This document shows positions 32,996 through 41,016 of a stretch of DNA of 64,000 nucleotides, piece by piece. The notes below the pieces were generated by a model that was not told where the DNA came from, ran no database searches, and worked only from the letters and a program-made list of their open reading frames with translations. Location: contig NZ_FNFB01000032.1 in assembly GCF_900100395.1 (NCBI RefSeq), forward strand, positions 1-64,000, in the 5' to 3' direction. Position 1 is the stretch's first letter. Each line of letters opens with the position of its first letter. This stretch comes from Nonomuraea maritima (GTDB lineage: Bacteria; Actinomycetota; Actinomycetes; Streptosporangiales; Streptosporangiaceae). Made by a program: the position numbers and the translations under genes.

Positions 32996-34114
32996 ATGTA
33001 CCCCCGAGCAAGGCGCATCGCGACCCCGCTCGCCGGCCTCGCGGCCGTCGCCCTGACCGCGGGAGCGGTCAGCGGCGCGGCGAGCGCGGCCGCACCCTCC
33101 GACACCGTCTCCAGGAACGCGGCGACCCCCGCCGAACAGGCGATCCAGTTCTGGACGCCCGACCGCATCCAGAAGGCCACCGACTACGACGCCGCCCTCG
33201 ACATCTCGACCGAGGGCCTCAAGGCCCGCGCCGACAAGCCCGACGGCCCTCCAGGATCGGTGCCGCCGATCGGCGCGCAGAAAGGCTCGTCCACGAAGAG
33301 CAAGCAGGTGAGCCTGCCCAACACGGTCGGCCGCGTGTTCTTCACGCTGCCGCGGACCGACCCCCGCAACCCGAAGAACTGGCGGTACTGCTCGGCCACC
33401 TCGGTGCAGGGCAAGTACCGCAACCTCGTGGCGACCTCCGCCCACTGTGTGTACGACACCAAGCAGAACACCTTCTACGACAACTGGGTGTTCATCCCGT
33501 CGTACTGGGACGGCGACAACGCCTGGAACGGCAAGGCGCCGTACGGCATCTACGCCGCCAGGACCTTCAACGCCCACGACGACTTCGTGGTGAAGGAGGA
33601 CTACGACTACGACTACGCCTTCGTCAACGTCCACAACGGGATCAAGGTCCAGTGGGAGAAGGTCGGCGGCCGCTGGAAGTGGACCAAGAAGAACGTCGGC
33701 CGGCTGGGCGACAACGTCGGCGGCCAGGGCTTCACCTGGAACAGGAACCCGAAGGCGAACGTGTTCTCCTTCGGGTACCCGGCCGGTGAGCACCCCGACG
33801 GCGACAAGCCGTACACCGGCCGCACGATGAAGTGGTGCTACGGCACGACCAAGCCGATGCCGGAGGCCCAGAAGTACAACCTGCAGGAGCACGTCGGCTT
33901 CAAGTGCGCCTTCACCGCGGGTGCCAGCGGTGGACCGTTCCTGTACCAGTACAAGAACGCCTCGCGCACCGGCTACCTCGTCGGCGTGAACAGCATCGCC
34001 TGGGACACCGACGGCAACGACCGCTACGACCACATCTCCTCGCCGTACTTCAACGGCGACACCTACACGGTCTACAAGGCCGCGGCCAACCGGTGGACCG
34101 GCAACATGCCGTGA
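32996..34114 (+). CDS. Secreted trypsin-like serine peptidase, array gene 1
   Basis: 372 aa. A signal peptide of about 31 residues (R-A-R-R, hydrophobic core, A-S-A cleavage) is followed by a 75-residue region that may be a propeptide. The chymotrypsin-fold triad is intact: His150 in V-A-T-S-A-H-C, Asp206 in D-Y-D-Y-D-Y-A-F-V, Ser311 in G-A-S-G-G-P-F (AGC codon at 33926-33928). Cys132/Cys151 and Cys281/Cys304 probably form disulfides. GAGAGGAG precedes the ATG at 32996. It lacks the insertion found in genes 4-6. Likely an active extracellular endopeptidase; specificity is not clear. First of six tandem paralogs. Confidence 0.85.
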   Translation: MYPRARRIATPLAGLAAVALTAGAVSGAASAAAPSDTVSRNAATPAEQAIQFWTPDRIQKATDYDAALDISTEGLKARADKPDGPPGSVPPIGAQKGSSTKSKQVSLPNTVGRVFFTLPRTDPRNPKNWRYCSATSVQGKYRNLVATSAHCVYDTKQNTFYDNWVFIPSYWDGDNAWNGKAPYGIYAARTFNAHDDFVVKEDYDYDYAFVNVHNGIKVQWEKVGGRWKWTKKNVGRLGDNVGGQGFTWNRNPKANVFSFGYPAGEHPDGDKPYTGRTMKWCYGTTKPMPEAQKYNLQEHVGFKCAFTAGASGGPFLYQYKNASRTGYLVGVNSIAWDTDGNDRYDHISSPYFNGDTYTVYKAAANRWTGNMP

Positions 34115-34130
34115 TCGACCGGCCCCCGCA

Positions 34131-34159
34131 GGCCCCGGTTCCCTCTGGGAGCCGGGGCC
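34131..34159 (+). terminator. Terminator after array gene 1
   Basis: A 13-bp stem (34131-34143 with 34147-34159) with one G-T pair and a TCT loop. Confidence 0.75.
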
Positions 34160-34462
34160 TTCCCCCGATGTTCCCAGGATGTTCCCAGGCGGGGGAATAA
34201 CGTGGCGTACGCCACTGGATCGGTCCCGAAAGCGTTGGGGAATGACGGGATATTGCGCGCGCACTACCCGCCAGAAATCGGCCCTGACCTGCGGGAACGC
34301 TAGTCAGGTAATGATCATTTTCGGCGCCCTGGAGCCAGAGACTCACGTCGCTCTTATCGTTCGTCCGCCACTCTAGATCAGGTAACGAATCTCTCTACGA
34401 GCTGCAATAGAGCCTTCCCATCTGGAAAAATCCTCCCTTACGACCCAAAAGAAAGGCAATTC
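34160..34462 (+). promoter_or_regulatory. Control region of array gene 2
   Basis: About 300 bases, gene-free and AT-richer than average. The heptamer GGTAACG occurs at 34381-34387. TCTAGATC just before it and an A-rich stretch near 34425-34460 may hold the promoter and ribosome site. Nothing else was recognised. Confidence 0.35.
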
Positions 34463-35545
34463 ATGATCTCCCGAGCCAGGCGCCTCGCGGCCGTCGCCAT
34501 CGGCGGCGCGCTGCTGTGGCTGCCTGCTCTCACGGGGATCGCCCACGCCGCGCCATCGAAGGTGTACGCCGTCCCGCTGGCCAAGACCGCCGCGGACGTC
34601 AAGAGGGTCGCCGAGTACTGGAAGCCCGACCGGCTCAAGCTGGCCGACAAGTACACCCCCGCCACCCCCGGAGCCTCCGGCAGGAACGGCTCGGCCGCCG
34701 CGGGCACCGGCGCCCCGACCTCCGTCGCCTCGGTCAGCAAGACACTGGCCGCGCAGAGCGTGGCCGCCGTGGCGCCGCGCACGGGCACCGCCCAGACCAT
34801 GGGGAAGGTCTTCTTCCGGTTCGGCGACAAGGAGTACTGGTGCTCCGGCAGCGCGGTCGCGGCCAAGAACCGCAGCGTCGTCGCCACAGCCGGCCACTGC
34901 GCGTACGACGCCCGTCAGACCAGGGCCGCCGACTACTGGATCTTCGTCCCCAACCCCGGCCCCCACGGTGAGACGCCCGAGGGCATCTACGTGGGCGCCT
35001 CGATCAGCATGCACGAGGACTGGGTCGGCAAGGGCGACTACGACTACGACTACGCGTTCGTGACCGTGCACCGGGGATTCACCTGGACCGCCAAGGACGG
35101 CGACTACGTCATGACCGACGCCGGCAGGCTCCAGGACAACGTGGGCGGGCTCGGCATCGAGCTGAACAAGAAGCCGGGCACGTACACGGTGGCCCCGTTC
35201 GGCTATCCGGCGGGGGCGCAGCCCAACGGCAGGACTCCGTTCAACGGCAGGACGCTGGCCAAGTGCCCGGCCGGCCCCACCCACTTCAGGGAAGCGCCCA
35301 CCCGCGACGTGCAGAAGGGCGTCGAGCTGCGGCCGTGCGACTTCAGCGCGGGCGCCAGCGGCGGCCCCTGGGTGATCGGGTACGACGACACCCGCCGGCT
35401 CGGGCTGCTCAACGGCGTCGTCAGCCTGACGTGGCGGAACCCGGCGGGCTACTACGAATCGGTGTCGTCCCCGTACTTCGACACCGTCACCGGAGAGGTC
35501 TACCGGCGGGCCGCCGGACTCACCACCCCGTCGAAAGTGACCTAA
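34463..35545 (+). CDS. Secreted trypsin-like serine peptidase, array gene 2
   Basis: 360 aa. A signal peptide of about 29 residues ends in A-H-A-A. A Ser/Ala/Gly-rich linker (about 65-105) separates a short N-terminal region from the peptidase domain. The triad is intact: His145 in A-T-A-G-H-C, Asp196 in D-Y-D-Y-D-Y-A-F-V, Ser299 in G-A-S-G-G-P-W (AGC at 35357-35359). No large insertion. It is the most diverged member (R-L-Q-D-N-V-G-G-L instead of R-L-G-D-N-V-G-G-Q). AGAAAGGC lies upstream of the ATG. No clear terminator follows. Confidence 0.85.
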   Translation: MISRARRLAAVAIGGALLWLPALTGIAHAAPSKVYAVPLAKTAADVKRVAEYWKPDRLKLADKYTPATPGASGRNGSAAAGTGAPTSVASVSKTLAAQSVAAVAPRTGTAQTMGKVFFRFGDKEYWCSGSAVAAKNRSVVATAGHCAYDARQTRAADYWIFVPNPGPHGETPEGIYVGASISMHEDWVGKGDYDYDYAFVTVHRGFTWTAKDGDYVMTDAGRLQDNVGGLGIELNKKPGTYTVAPFGYPAGAQPNGRTPFNGRTLAKCPAGPTHFREAPTRDVQKGVELRPCDFSAGASGGPWVIGYDDTRRLGLLNGVVSLTWRNPAGYYESVSSPYFDTVTGEVYRRAAGLTTPSKVT

Positions 35546-35666
35546 GTCACGGCAACCGGGCAGTCACGAGGAGTGATCAGCCAGTTCTTCATCTCGGAAC
35601 GGTCACGGCCGCCGGTTGGAACGTTCGACAGGTACGTCCGCGGATTCCCGGACCAAGGGCACACTG

Positions 35667-35692
35667 TAGGTTCCGGGCTGTCCGTTTGCTGA
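35667..35692 (+). promoter_or_regulatory. Shared -10/leader element, array gene 3
   Basis: 26 bases starting TAGGTTCC (-10 TAGGTT) and ending TTTGCTGA. About 20 of 26 positions match the elements before genes 4 and 5. TTCCCG 16 bases upstream is a possible -35. Confidence 0.5.
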
Positions 35693-35741
35693 GTTACGGA
35701 GGTGCGTGACGTGCCTCCGGTCAGCGCAACCTGGAGTTAGC

Positions 35742-36908
35742 TTGCAGCGAATCCTTCTCCCCGCCGGTGGTGCCCTCCTGGTCACCGGTCTGATCGCCTC
35801 CGGACTGTCCGGCACGGCCGCCCAGGCCGCCGCCCGGGTCGCGCACGACCCGATGGCGCGCAGCAACGCCGAGGCCGTCTCCGTCGCCTCTTTCTGGCTC
35901 GCCTCGAACGGCGCCGCCCTCCGCCGGGCGACCCAGTACACCTGGGACTCGAAGGAGGTCCGCAAGGTCGTCTCCAAGGGCGGCTACAGCCCTGACGGCC
36001 GTCCCGGCATCGCCGCCCCGATCGGCGGGTCGAGGCCGACCGGCTCCGCCCAGAACGTCAACCTGCCCAAGACCGTCGGCAAGGTGTTCTTCGTCGACGG
36101 CTCCGGCAGGTACCGCTGGTGCACGGCCACCGCTATCCAGTCGAACTACCGCAACCTGGTCGCCACGGCCGGCCACTGCGTGTACGACACCGACAGCAAC
36201 GCCCCGACCCTGGACAAGTGGGTCTTCGTCCCCGGCTACTACCAGGGCAAGGCCCCGTTCGGCATCTATGTGGGCAAGCAGGCCTTCACCCACTACGACT
36301 TCGACGTCTACGAGGACTACGACCGCGACTACGCGTTCGTGACCGTCTACAACGGCATCATGTTCAACGGCGTCAAGCGGGTCAGCGGCAGGGAGTACGC
36401 GCGGTTCACCGGGCCGAAGCGCTCGTGGGGCGGGCGTAACTACATCCTGCTGTCGAAGGACGCGGGTCGCCTCGGCGACAACGTGGGCGGGCAGGGCGTC
36501 GCCTGGAACCAGCCCACCGGTAAGCCCGTACGCACCTTCGGCTACCCGGCGGCGCCGCACCCCGACGGCGACAAGCCGTACAGCGGCGTGACGCCGAAGT
36601 ACTGCTACGGCCGGCCCTCCGGCAAGAGCGTCGGCGCGCCCTGGCTCAAGATCAACGAGCATGTGGGCCTCAAGTGCGCCGTGACGCCCGGCTACGACGG
36701 CGGACCCTGGCTGCTCAACTACAGCAACGCCAAGCGTCTCGGCTACGTGAACGGTGTGACCAGCACGTTCGCCGACCAGGACGGCAACGACCGGATCGAC
36801 CTCATCACCTCGCCGTACTTCGACGGGGAGACGGCGTCGGTCTACAACGCGGCCCGCAACGTCGCGTCCGGCAAGATCGTCGGCCCGCACGGCGAGCTGT
36901 ACAGGTAA
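35742..36908 (+). CDS. Secreted trypsin-fold protein with Ser-to-Asp substitution, array gene 3
   Basis: 388 aa from TTG at 35742; CTGGAG lies 5 bases upstream and the start matches the L/V-K-R-I-L-I-P starts of genes 4-6. Signal peptide of about 30 residues (A-Q-A-A). His145 (A-T-A-G-H-C) and Asp196 (D-Y-D-R-D-Y-A-F-V) are kept, but the Ser motif reads G-Y-D-G-G-P-W with Asp319 (GAC at 36696-36698). Cys pairs of the fold are kept. A short insertion after V-T-V-Y-N-G contains one K-R-V-S-G-R-E-Y unit (212-222), matching the repeats of genes 4-6. It is expected to lack serine-peptidase activity. Intermediate in form between genes 1-2 and 4-6. Confidence 0.85.
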   Translation: MQRILLPAGGALLVTGLIASGLSGTAAQAAARVAHDPMARSNAEAVSVASFWLASNGAALRRATQYTWDSKEVRKVVSKGGYSPDGRPGIAAPIGGSRPTGSAQNVNLPKTVGKVFFVDGSGRYRWCTATAIQSNYRNLVATAGHCVYDTDSNAPTLDKWVFVPGYYQGKAPFGIYVGKQAFTHYDFDVYEDYDRDYAFVTVYNGIMFNGVKRVSGREYARFTGPKRSWGGRNYILLSKDAGRLGDNVGGQGVAWNQPTGKPVRTFGYPAAPHPDGDKPYSGVTPKYCYGRPSGKSVGAPWLKINEHVGLKCAVTPGYDGGPWLLNYSNAKRLGYVNGVTSTFADQDGNDRIDLITSPYFDGETASVYNAARNVASGKIVGPHGELYR

Positions 36909-36924
36909 GCCCTACCAGGGGAAA

Positions 36925-36959
36925 GCGAGGGCCTCCGGCACCATGCCGGGGGCCCTCGC
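36925..36959 (+). terminator. Terminator after array gene 3
   Basis: A long stem (36925-36940 with 36944-36959) with one mismatch and a CCA loop, followed by TTGTT. Confidence 0.8.
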
Positions 36960-37313
36960 CTTGTTCCCGGCACGGGCGCTACCGGCCGATCGGAGCAATT
37001 TAGACGGAGATAGTTCCCATCCGGTTCCTGTGATCTGAGGCACATTTGACCGACTACGGTATGTGGCGCGCCGCTAACGACACTTTCGTCCCGGCAACAA
37101 CATCACCGGCACACACTGCAAAAACGTGATTTGTTGATCACTCGCCGCGAAAAGGTCTGACATGTCACGGAATGGTAACGCCGCCAGAGGGCCTTACCGG
37201 ATGCGTCAAACCGGGTTCCACCTGCGGAGATCACCACGCTATGTTCCTTGCTATCCCTTTACTGACGCATGGGACGCCCGTTGCGACCCACGACAGACCA
37301 AGGAGCAGTTCCC
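36960..37313 (+). promoter_or_regulatory. Control region of array gene 4
   Basis: About 350 bases, gene-free and AT-richer. A palindrome TGACATGTCA lies at 37158-37167 and GGTAACG at 37174-37180. The 26-base shared element (37240-37265) starts with TATGTT as -10 and contains CCTTTACTGA. AAGGAG at 37300-37305 is the ribosome site of gene 4. Gene 5 has the same set of elements. Confidence 0.5.
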
Positions 37314-38873
37314 TTGAAGCGCATCCTCATCCCCGCCGGTGGCGTCGTCATGGCCACCGGTCTTCTGGCCGCCGGCCTGGCCGGCACCGCCACCGCTGAC
37401 ACGGTCGTCGCCAAGGACACCATGGCGTCCTCCGCCGCCAACGCGAAGGCCATCGCGCAGTTCTGGGCGGAGAACAACGGTGCTGCCCTGAAGGCCGCCA
37501 AGGAGTCGAACGTCTGGGACAACTCCGACGTCGCCAAGCTGCAGAGCAAGGGTGGCTACAGCTCCGACACCAAGCCGGGCTCCACCGCGCCGATCGGCCA
37601 GGAGAAGAAGACCACCACCAAGGTCCAGAACGTCAACATGCCGAAGACCATCGGCAAGGTGTTCTTCGTCAACAGCAAGGGCGAGAAGAAGTGGTGCTCC
37701 GCCACTTCGATCCAGTCGAAGTACCGCAACCTGGTCGCCACGGCCGGCCACTGCGTCTACGACACCGCCACCAACTCGGATGTCATGGACAAGTGGGTCT
37801 TCGTCCCCGGTTACTACCAGGGCAAGTCTCCGTTCGGCATCTACGTCGGCAAGCAGGCCTTCACCCACTACGACTTCGACGTCTACGAGGACTACGACCG
37901 CGACTACGCGTTCGTGACCGTCTACAACGGCGTCAAGCTCGACGGTGGCCAGTCCAAGCAGGTCTCCAAGGCCGAGTTCGACAAGTACGAGGGCGTCAAG
38001 GACGCCAAGGACGTCGAGATCACCCGCGAGGAGTTCCGTCGCGGCAAGCTCGACCCCACCTCCACCGAGGCGTACTGGGCCAAGCGCGGCAGCAAGGCCG
38101 AGCTGACCGGCCCCGACTACCCCGGCGCCGAGGTCATCAAGGTCGAGGTCACCGAGGGCGTGTGGAAGCAGGCCCGGGTCGGCAAGGGCAACGGGCGCAA
38201 GTTCGGCACGCCGATCACCGAGATCGTGACCGAGAGCCAGGCCGTCGCCTACGCCAAGAAGCAGGACCGGCACTTCGACCTGGGCGAGCGCTGGCCGACC
38301 CCCACCAAGGAGTACCCGGCGACGGTCAGCAAGGACCGTCGGGGCAACTACACCATCACCCACTACTACGTGCAGCAGTGGCAGAAGCCCGGCTCCGACA
38401 CGAAGTACTACAAGACCGTCTTCTACATCGTCGAGGGCTTCGCCAAGGACGCGGGCCGTCTCGGTGACAACGTGGGCGGCCAGGGCTTCGCGTGGAACCA
38501 GCCGACGGGCAAGTACGTCCGCGTGTTCGGCTACCCGGCCGCGCCGCACCCCGACGGCAACAAGAACTACACGGGCGTCACGCCCAAGTGGTGCTACGGC
38601 AAGACGAGCTCCAAGCTGCAGGGCTCGGCCGCCAAGAAGATCGAGGAGCACGTCGCCCTCAAGTGCGCCATGACCGAGGGCGCCGACGGTGGTCCGTGGC
38701 TGTACAAGTACAGCAACGCCAAGCGCCTCGGCTACGTCAACGGTGTCATCAGCACCTTCAACGACCAGGACGGCAACGGCCGGGTCGACTACATCTCCTC
38801 GCCGTACTTCGACGGTGAGACCAACACCGTCTACAAGGCCGCCTCGGCCGCGTGGTCCGGCAAGATTGTCTGA
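37314..38873 (+). CDS. Secreted trypsin-fold protein with Ser-to-Asp substitution and repeat insertion, array gene 4
   Basis: 519 aa from TTG at 37314 with AAGGAG 8 bases upstream. Signal peptide of about 28 residues (K-R at the start, T-A-T-A-D cleavage region). His146 (A-T-A-G-H-C) and Asp197 (D-R-D-Y-A-F-V) are present; the nucleophile motif is G-A-D-G-G-P-W, Asp458 (GAC at 38685-38687). Between the Asp strand and G-R-L-G-D-N-V-G-G-Q is an insertion of about 165 residues (211-375) with four weak repeats: KQVSKAEF (215), VEITREEF (234), VEVTEGVW (277), EIVTESQA (303). Cys128/Cys147 and Cys427/Cys451 are likely disulfides. Probably a secreted pseudopeptidase; function unknown. Confidence 0.85.
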   Translation: MKRILIPAGGVVMATGLLAAGLAGTATADTVVAKDTMASSAANAKAIAQFWAENNGAALKAAKESNVWDNSDVAKLQSKGGYSSDTKPGSTAPIGQEKKTTTKVQNVNMPKTIGKVFFVNSKGEKKWCSATSIQSKYRNLVATAGHCVYDTATNSDVMDKWVFVPGYYQGKSPFGIYVGKQAFTHYDFDVYEDYDRDYAFVTVYNGVKLDGGQSKQVSKAEFDKYEGVKDAKDVEITREEFRRGKLDPTSTEAYWAKRGSKAELTGPDYPGAEVIKVEVTEGVWKQARVGKGNGRKFGTPITEIVTESQAVAYAKKQDRHFDLGERWPTPTKEYPATVSKDRRGNYTITHYYVQQWQKPGSDTKYYKTVFYIVEGFAKDAGRLGDNVGGQGFAWNQPTGKYVRVFGYPAAPHPDGNKNYTGVTPKWCYGKTSSKLQGSAAKKIEEHVALKCAMTEGADGGPWLYKYSNAKRLGYVNGVISTFNDQDGNGRVDYISSPYFDGETNTVYKAASAAWSGKIV

Positions 38874-38920
38874 GTGACGCTCAGCGATCGGTTCTGAACC
38901 GTTCGTGCTCGCGTGACATG

Positions 38921-38950
38921 GAAAGGGCCCGGCAGCTGCCGGGCCCTTTC
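38921..38950 (+). terminator. Terminator after array gene 4
   Basis: A 30-base perfect palindrome (arms of 15, GAAAGGGCCCGGCAG and its complement), followed by GCTTTTCTTC. Confidence 0.9.
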
Positions 38951-39307
38951 GCTTTTCTTCAGAAAGTGTTGGGCGCTTGGACGCACGGAGCGCCCGGACG
39001 GTGCCATCAAGCCGATGTGATCTGCGTCACATACGCCTCGGAGCAGGGATCGGCCGGCCACCTGGCTCCCGCCGGCCCTCTCGGCGACGCGCTCATGTTG
39101 ATCAGGGCAAACGGCCAGAAGCCCGACCAACAACGCCTCCCGGGCATCAGCCGTTTAAACATCACAGGACGGTAACGGCCCGACATGTCGCATCTTTCCC
39201 CTCAAAGCAGCTACCCGGGATCAAGATCGACACTGTATGTTCCTGGCTATCCCTTTACTGACGCATGGGACGCAAGAGGCGTTCCACGACAGCGCAAGGA
39301 GTTACCC
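38951..39307 (+). promoter_or_regulatory. Control region of array gene 5
   Basis: About 360 bases without a gene. GGTAACG at 39171-39177 is followed directly by the palindrome CGACATGTCG (39181-39190). The shared 26-base element lies at 39236-39261: TATGTTCC at its start, CCCTTTACTGA at its end, nearly identical to that of gene 4, and the identity continues for about 10 bases (CGCATGGGACGC). AAGGAG precedes the GTG of gene 5. Confidence 0.55.
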
Positions 39308-40819
39308 GTGAAGCGCATTCTCCTCCCGGCCGGTGGCGCCATTCTGGCCACTGGTCTTCTGGCTGCCGGCCTCGCCGGCACCGCCCAGGCCGACGGCAAG
39401 GTCGCGTCCGACGCCCTCGCGGCGAACGCTGCCAAGGCCGCCGAGACCCTGGACTTCTGGACCAAGTCCGACAACGCGGCGCTCAAGGGCGCTGTGGCCT
39501 TCAACCCCGACACCCTCGAGGTCGCCAAGATCCAGAGTGGTGGCTCCTACTCCGCCGACACGAAGCCGGGCACCACGGCTCCGATCGGCGAGGAGAAGAA
39601 GACCACGGTCAAGGTTCAGAACGTCAACCTGCCGAAGACGATCGGCAAGGTCTTCTTCGAGGGCCGCGACGGCAAGCTGTACTGGTGCTCCGGTACCTCG
39701 ATCCAGTCGCAGTACCGCAACCTGGTCGCCACGGCCGGTCACTGCGTGTACGACATCGCGGCGAACGACGAGGTCGTGTCGCGCTGGGTCTTCGTCCCCG
39801 GTTACTACCAGGGCAAGGCTCCGTTCGGCATCTACGTGGGTAAGCAGGCCTTCACCCACTACGACTTCGACATCTACGAGGACTTCGACCGCGACTACGC
39901 CTTCGTCACCGTCTACGACGGCATCGGCGGCGTGCTCAACAAGCCGAAGCAGGTCACCAAGGCCGAGTACGACAAGTACGAGGGCCAGAAGGAGGCCAAG
40001 GAGGTCGAGGTCTCCAAGGCTGAGTTCGACAAGGGCCGTCTCGACCCGAAGACCACGGACTTCTACTCCTTCAAGTGGGGCCGCGGCGACCAGAACGTTG
40101 GTCCGGACTACCCCGGTGCCGAGGTCGGCAAGGACGAAGTCTCGAAGAAGGACTACTACGACGCCCGGATCGGCAAGGGCAACGGTTACCGGTTCGGTGA
40201 GCCCCTCACCGAGAACGTGACCGAGCGCGAGGCCAAGCTCTACAAGTACAAGGGCGGCAAGGGCGACATCCACGAGGACCGCGCCGGCAACTGGACCATC
40301 ACGCGCTACTTCGTGCAGAAGTGGGTCAAGCCGGGCTCCGCGCCCAAGTTCATCCGCACCGACTTCTACATCTTCGTCAACGAGGTGAAGAGCGTTGGTC
40401 GCCTCGGCGACAACGTCGGTGGCCAGGGTGTCGCGTGGAACCAGCCGACCGGCAAGTACGTCCGCACCTTCGGTTACCCCTACGGCCCGCACCTGGACGG
40501 CAACCGTCCTTACACCGGTGTGACGCCGAAGTGGTGCTACGGCAAGACCGCGAGCAAGGTTCTGACCATCCCGTCCAAGAAGGTCGAGGAGCAGCAGAGC
40601 CTGAAGTGCGCCGTGACCGCCGGTTACGACGGTGGCCCGTGGCTGTACAACTACAGCAACGCCAAGCGTCTCGGCTACGTCAACGGTGTCACCAGCCTCA
40701 TCGCTGACACCGACAAGAACAACCGCTACGACACGATCACCTCGGCGATCTTCGACGGCGAGGCTGCTGCGATCTACAAGGCCGCTGCGGCCACGTACTC
40801 CGGCAAGCTCGTCCCGTAG
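39308..40819 (+). CDS. Secreted trypsin-fold protein with Ser-to-Asp substitution and repeat insertion, array gene 5
   Basis: 503 aa from GTG at 39308 (AAGGAG upstream). Signal peptide of about 29 residues (A-Q-A-D). His145 and Asp196 (D-F-D-R-D-Y-A-F-V) are kept; the nucleophile motif is G-Y-D-G-G-P-W with Asp441 (GAC at 40628-40630). The insertion (211-359) has repeats KQVTKAEY (214), VEVSKAEF (233), DEVSKKDY (276), ENVTEREA (302). Very close to gene 4 outside the insertion, so the two probably arose by recent duplication. Codon use is less GC-biased (many GGT, GTT), suggesting high expression or a different history. No recognised function for this variant. Confidence 0.85.
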   Translation: MKRILLPAGGAILATGLLAAGLAGTAQADGKVASDALAANAAKAAETLDFWTKSDNAALKGAVAFNPDTLEVAKIQSGGSYSADTKPGTTAPIGEEKKTTVKVQNVNLPKTIGKVFFEGRDGKLYWCSGTSIQSQYRNLVATAGHCVYDIAANDEVVSRWVFVPGYYQGKAPFGIYVGKQAFTHYDFDIYEDFDRDYAFVTVYDGIGGVLNKPKQVTKAEYDKYEGQKEAKEVEVSKAEFDKGRLDPKTTDFYSFKWGRGDQNVGPDYPGAEVGKDEVSKKDYYDARIGKGNGYRFGEPLTENVTEREAKLYKYKGGKGDIHEDRAGNWTITRYFVQKWVKPGSAPKFIRTDFYIFVNEVKSVGRLGDNVGGQGVAWNQPTGKYVRTFGYPYGPHLDGNRPYTGVTPKWCYGKTASKVLTIPSKKVEEQQSLKCAVTAGYDGGPWLYNYSNAKRLGYVNGVTSLIADTDKNNRYDTITSAIFDGEAAAIYKAAAATYSGKLVP

Positions 40820-40870
40820 TTCGCTGGATCGTTGAACGAGCGACTCGTTCTTCGGCAGTAGAGCAACAAA

Positions 40871-40903
40871 CCAAAGGGCTCGGCATCCAGCCGGGCCCTT
40901 TGG
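40871..40903 (+). terminator. Terminator after array gene 5
   Basis: A 14-bp stem (40871-40884 with 40890-40903, one G-T pair), followed by CCTTTCT. Confidence 0.85.
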
Positions 40904-40962
40904 CCTTTCTGCGCCCTTTCAGCTGAGAAAGCTGTGAATATCGTGAAGATCCACGCCACTGT

Positions 40963-40992
40963 TATGTCTGTGCCGATAGGGTCTTTACGCCC
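40963..40992 (+). promoter_or_regulatory. Putative promoter and leader of array gene 6
   Basis: TATGTC (40963-40968) is a likely -10. The bases after it (TGTGCCGATAGGGTCTTTAC) resemble the shared element of genes 4 and 5 only loosely; the common parts are TATGT, TGC-AT and TTTAC. Confidence 0.35.
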
Positions 40993-41016
40993 GTTTTGAC
41001 AACCGTGGAGCCCTCC

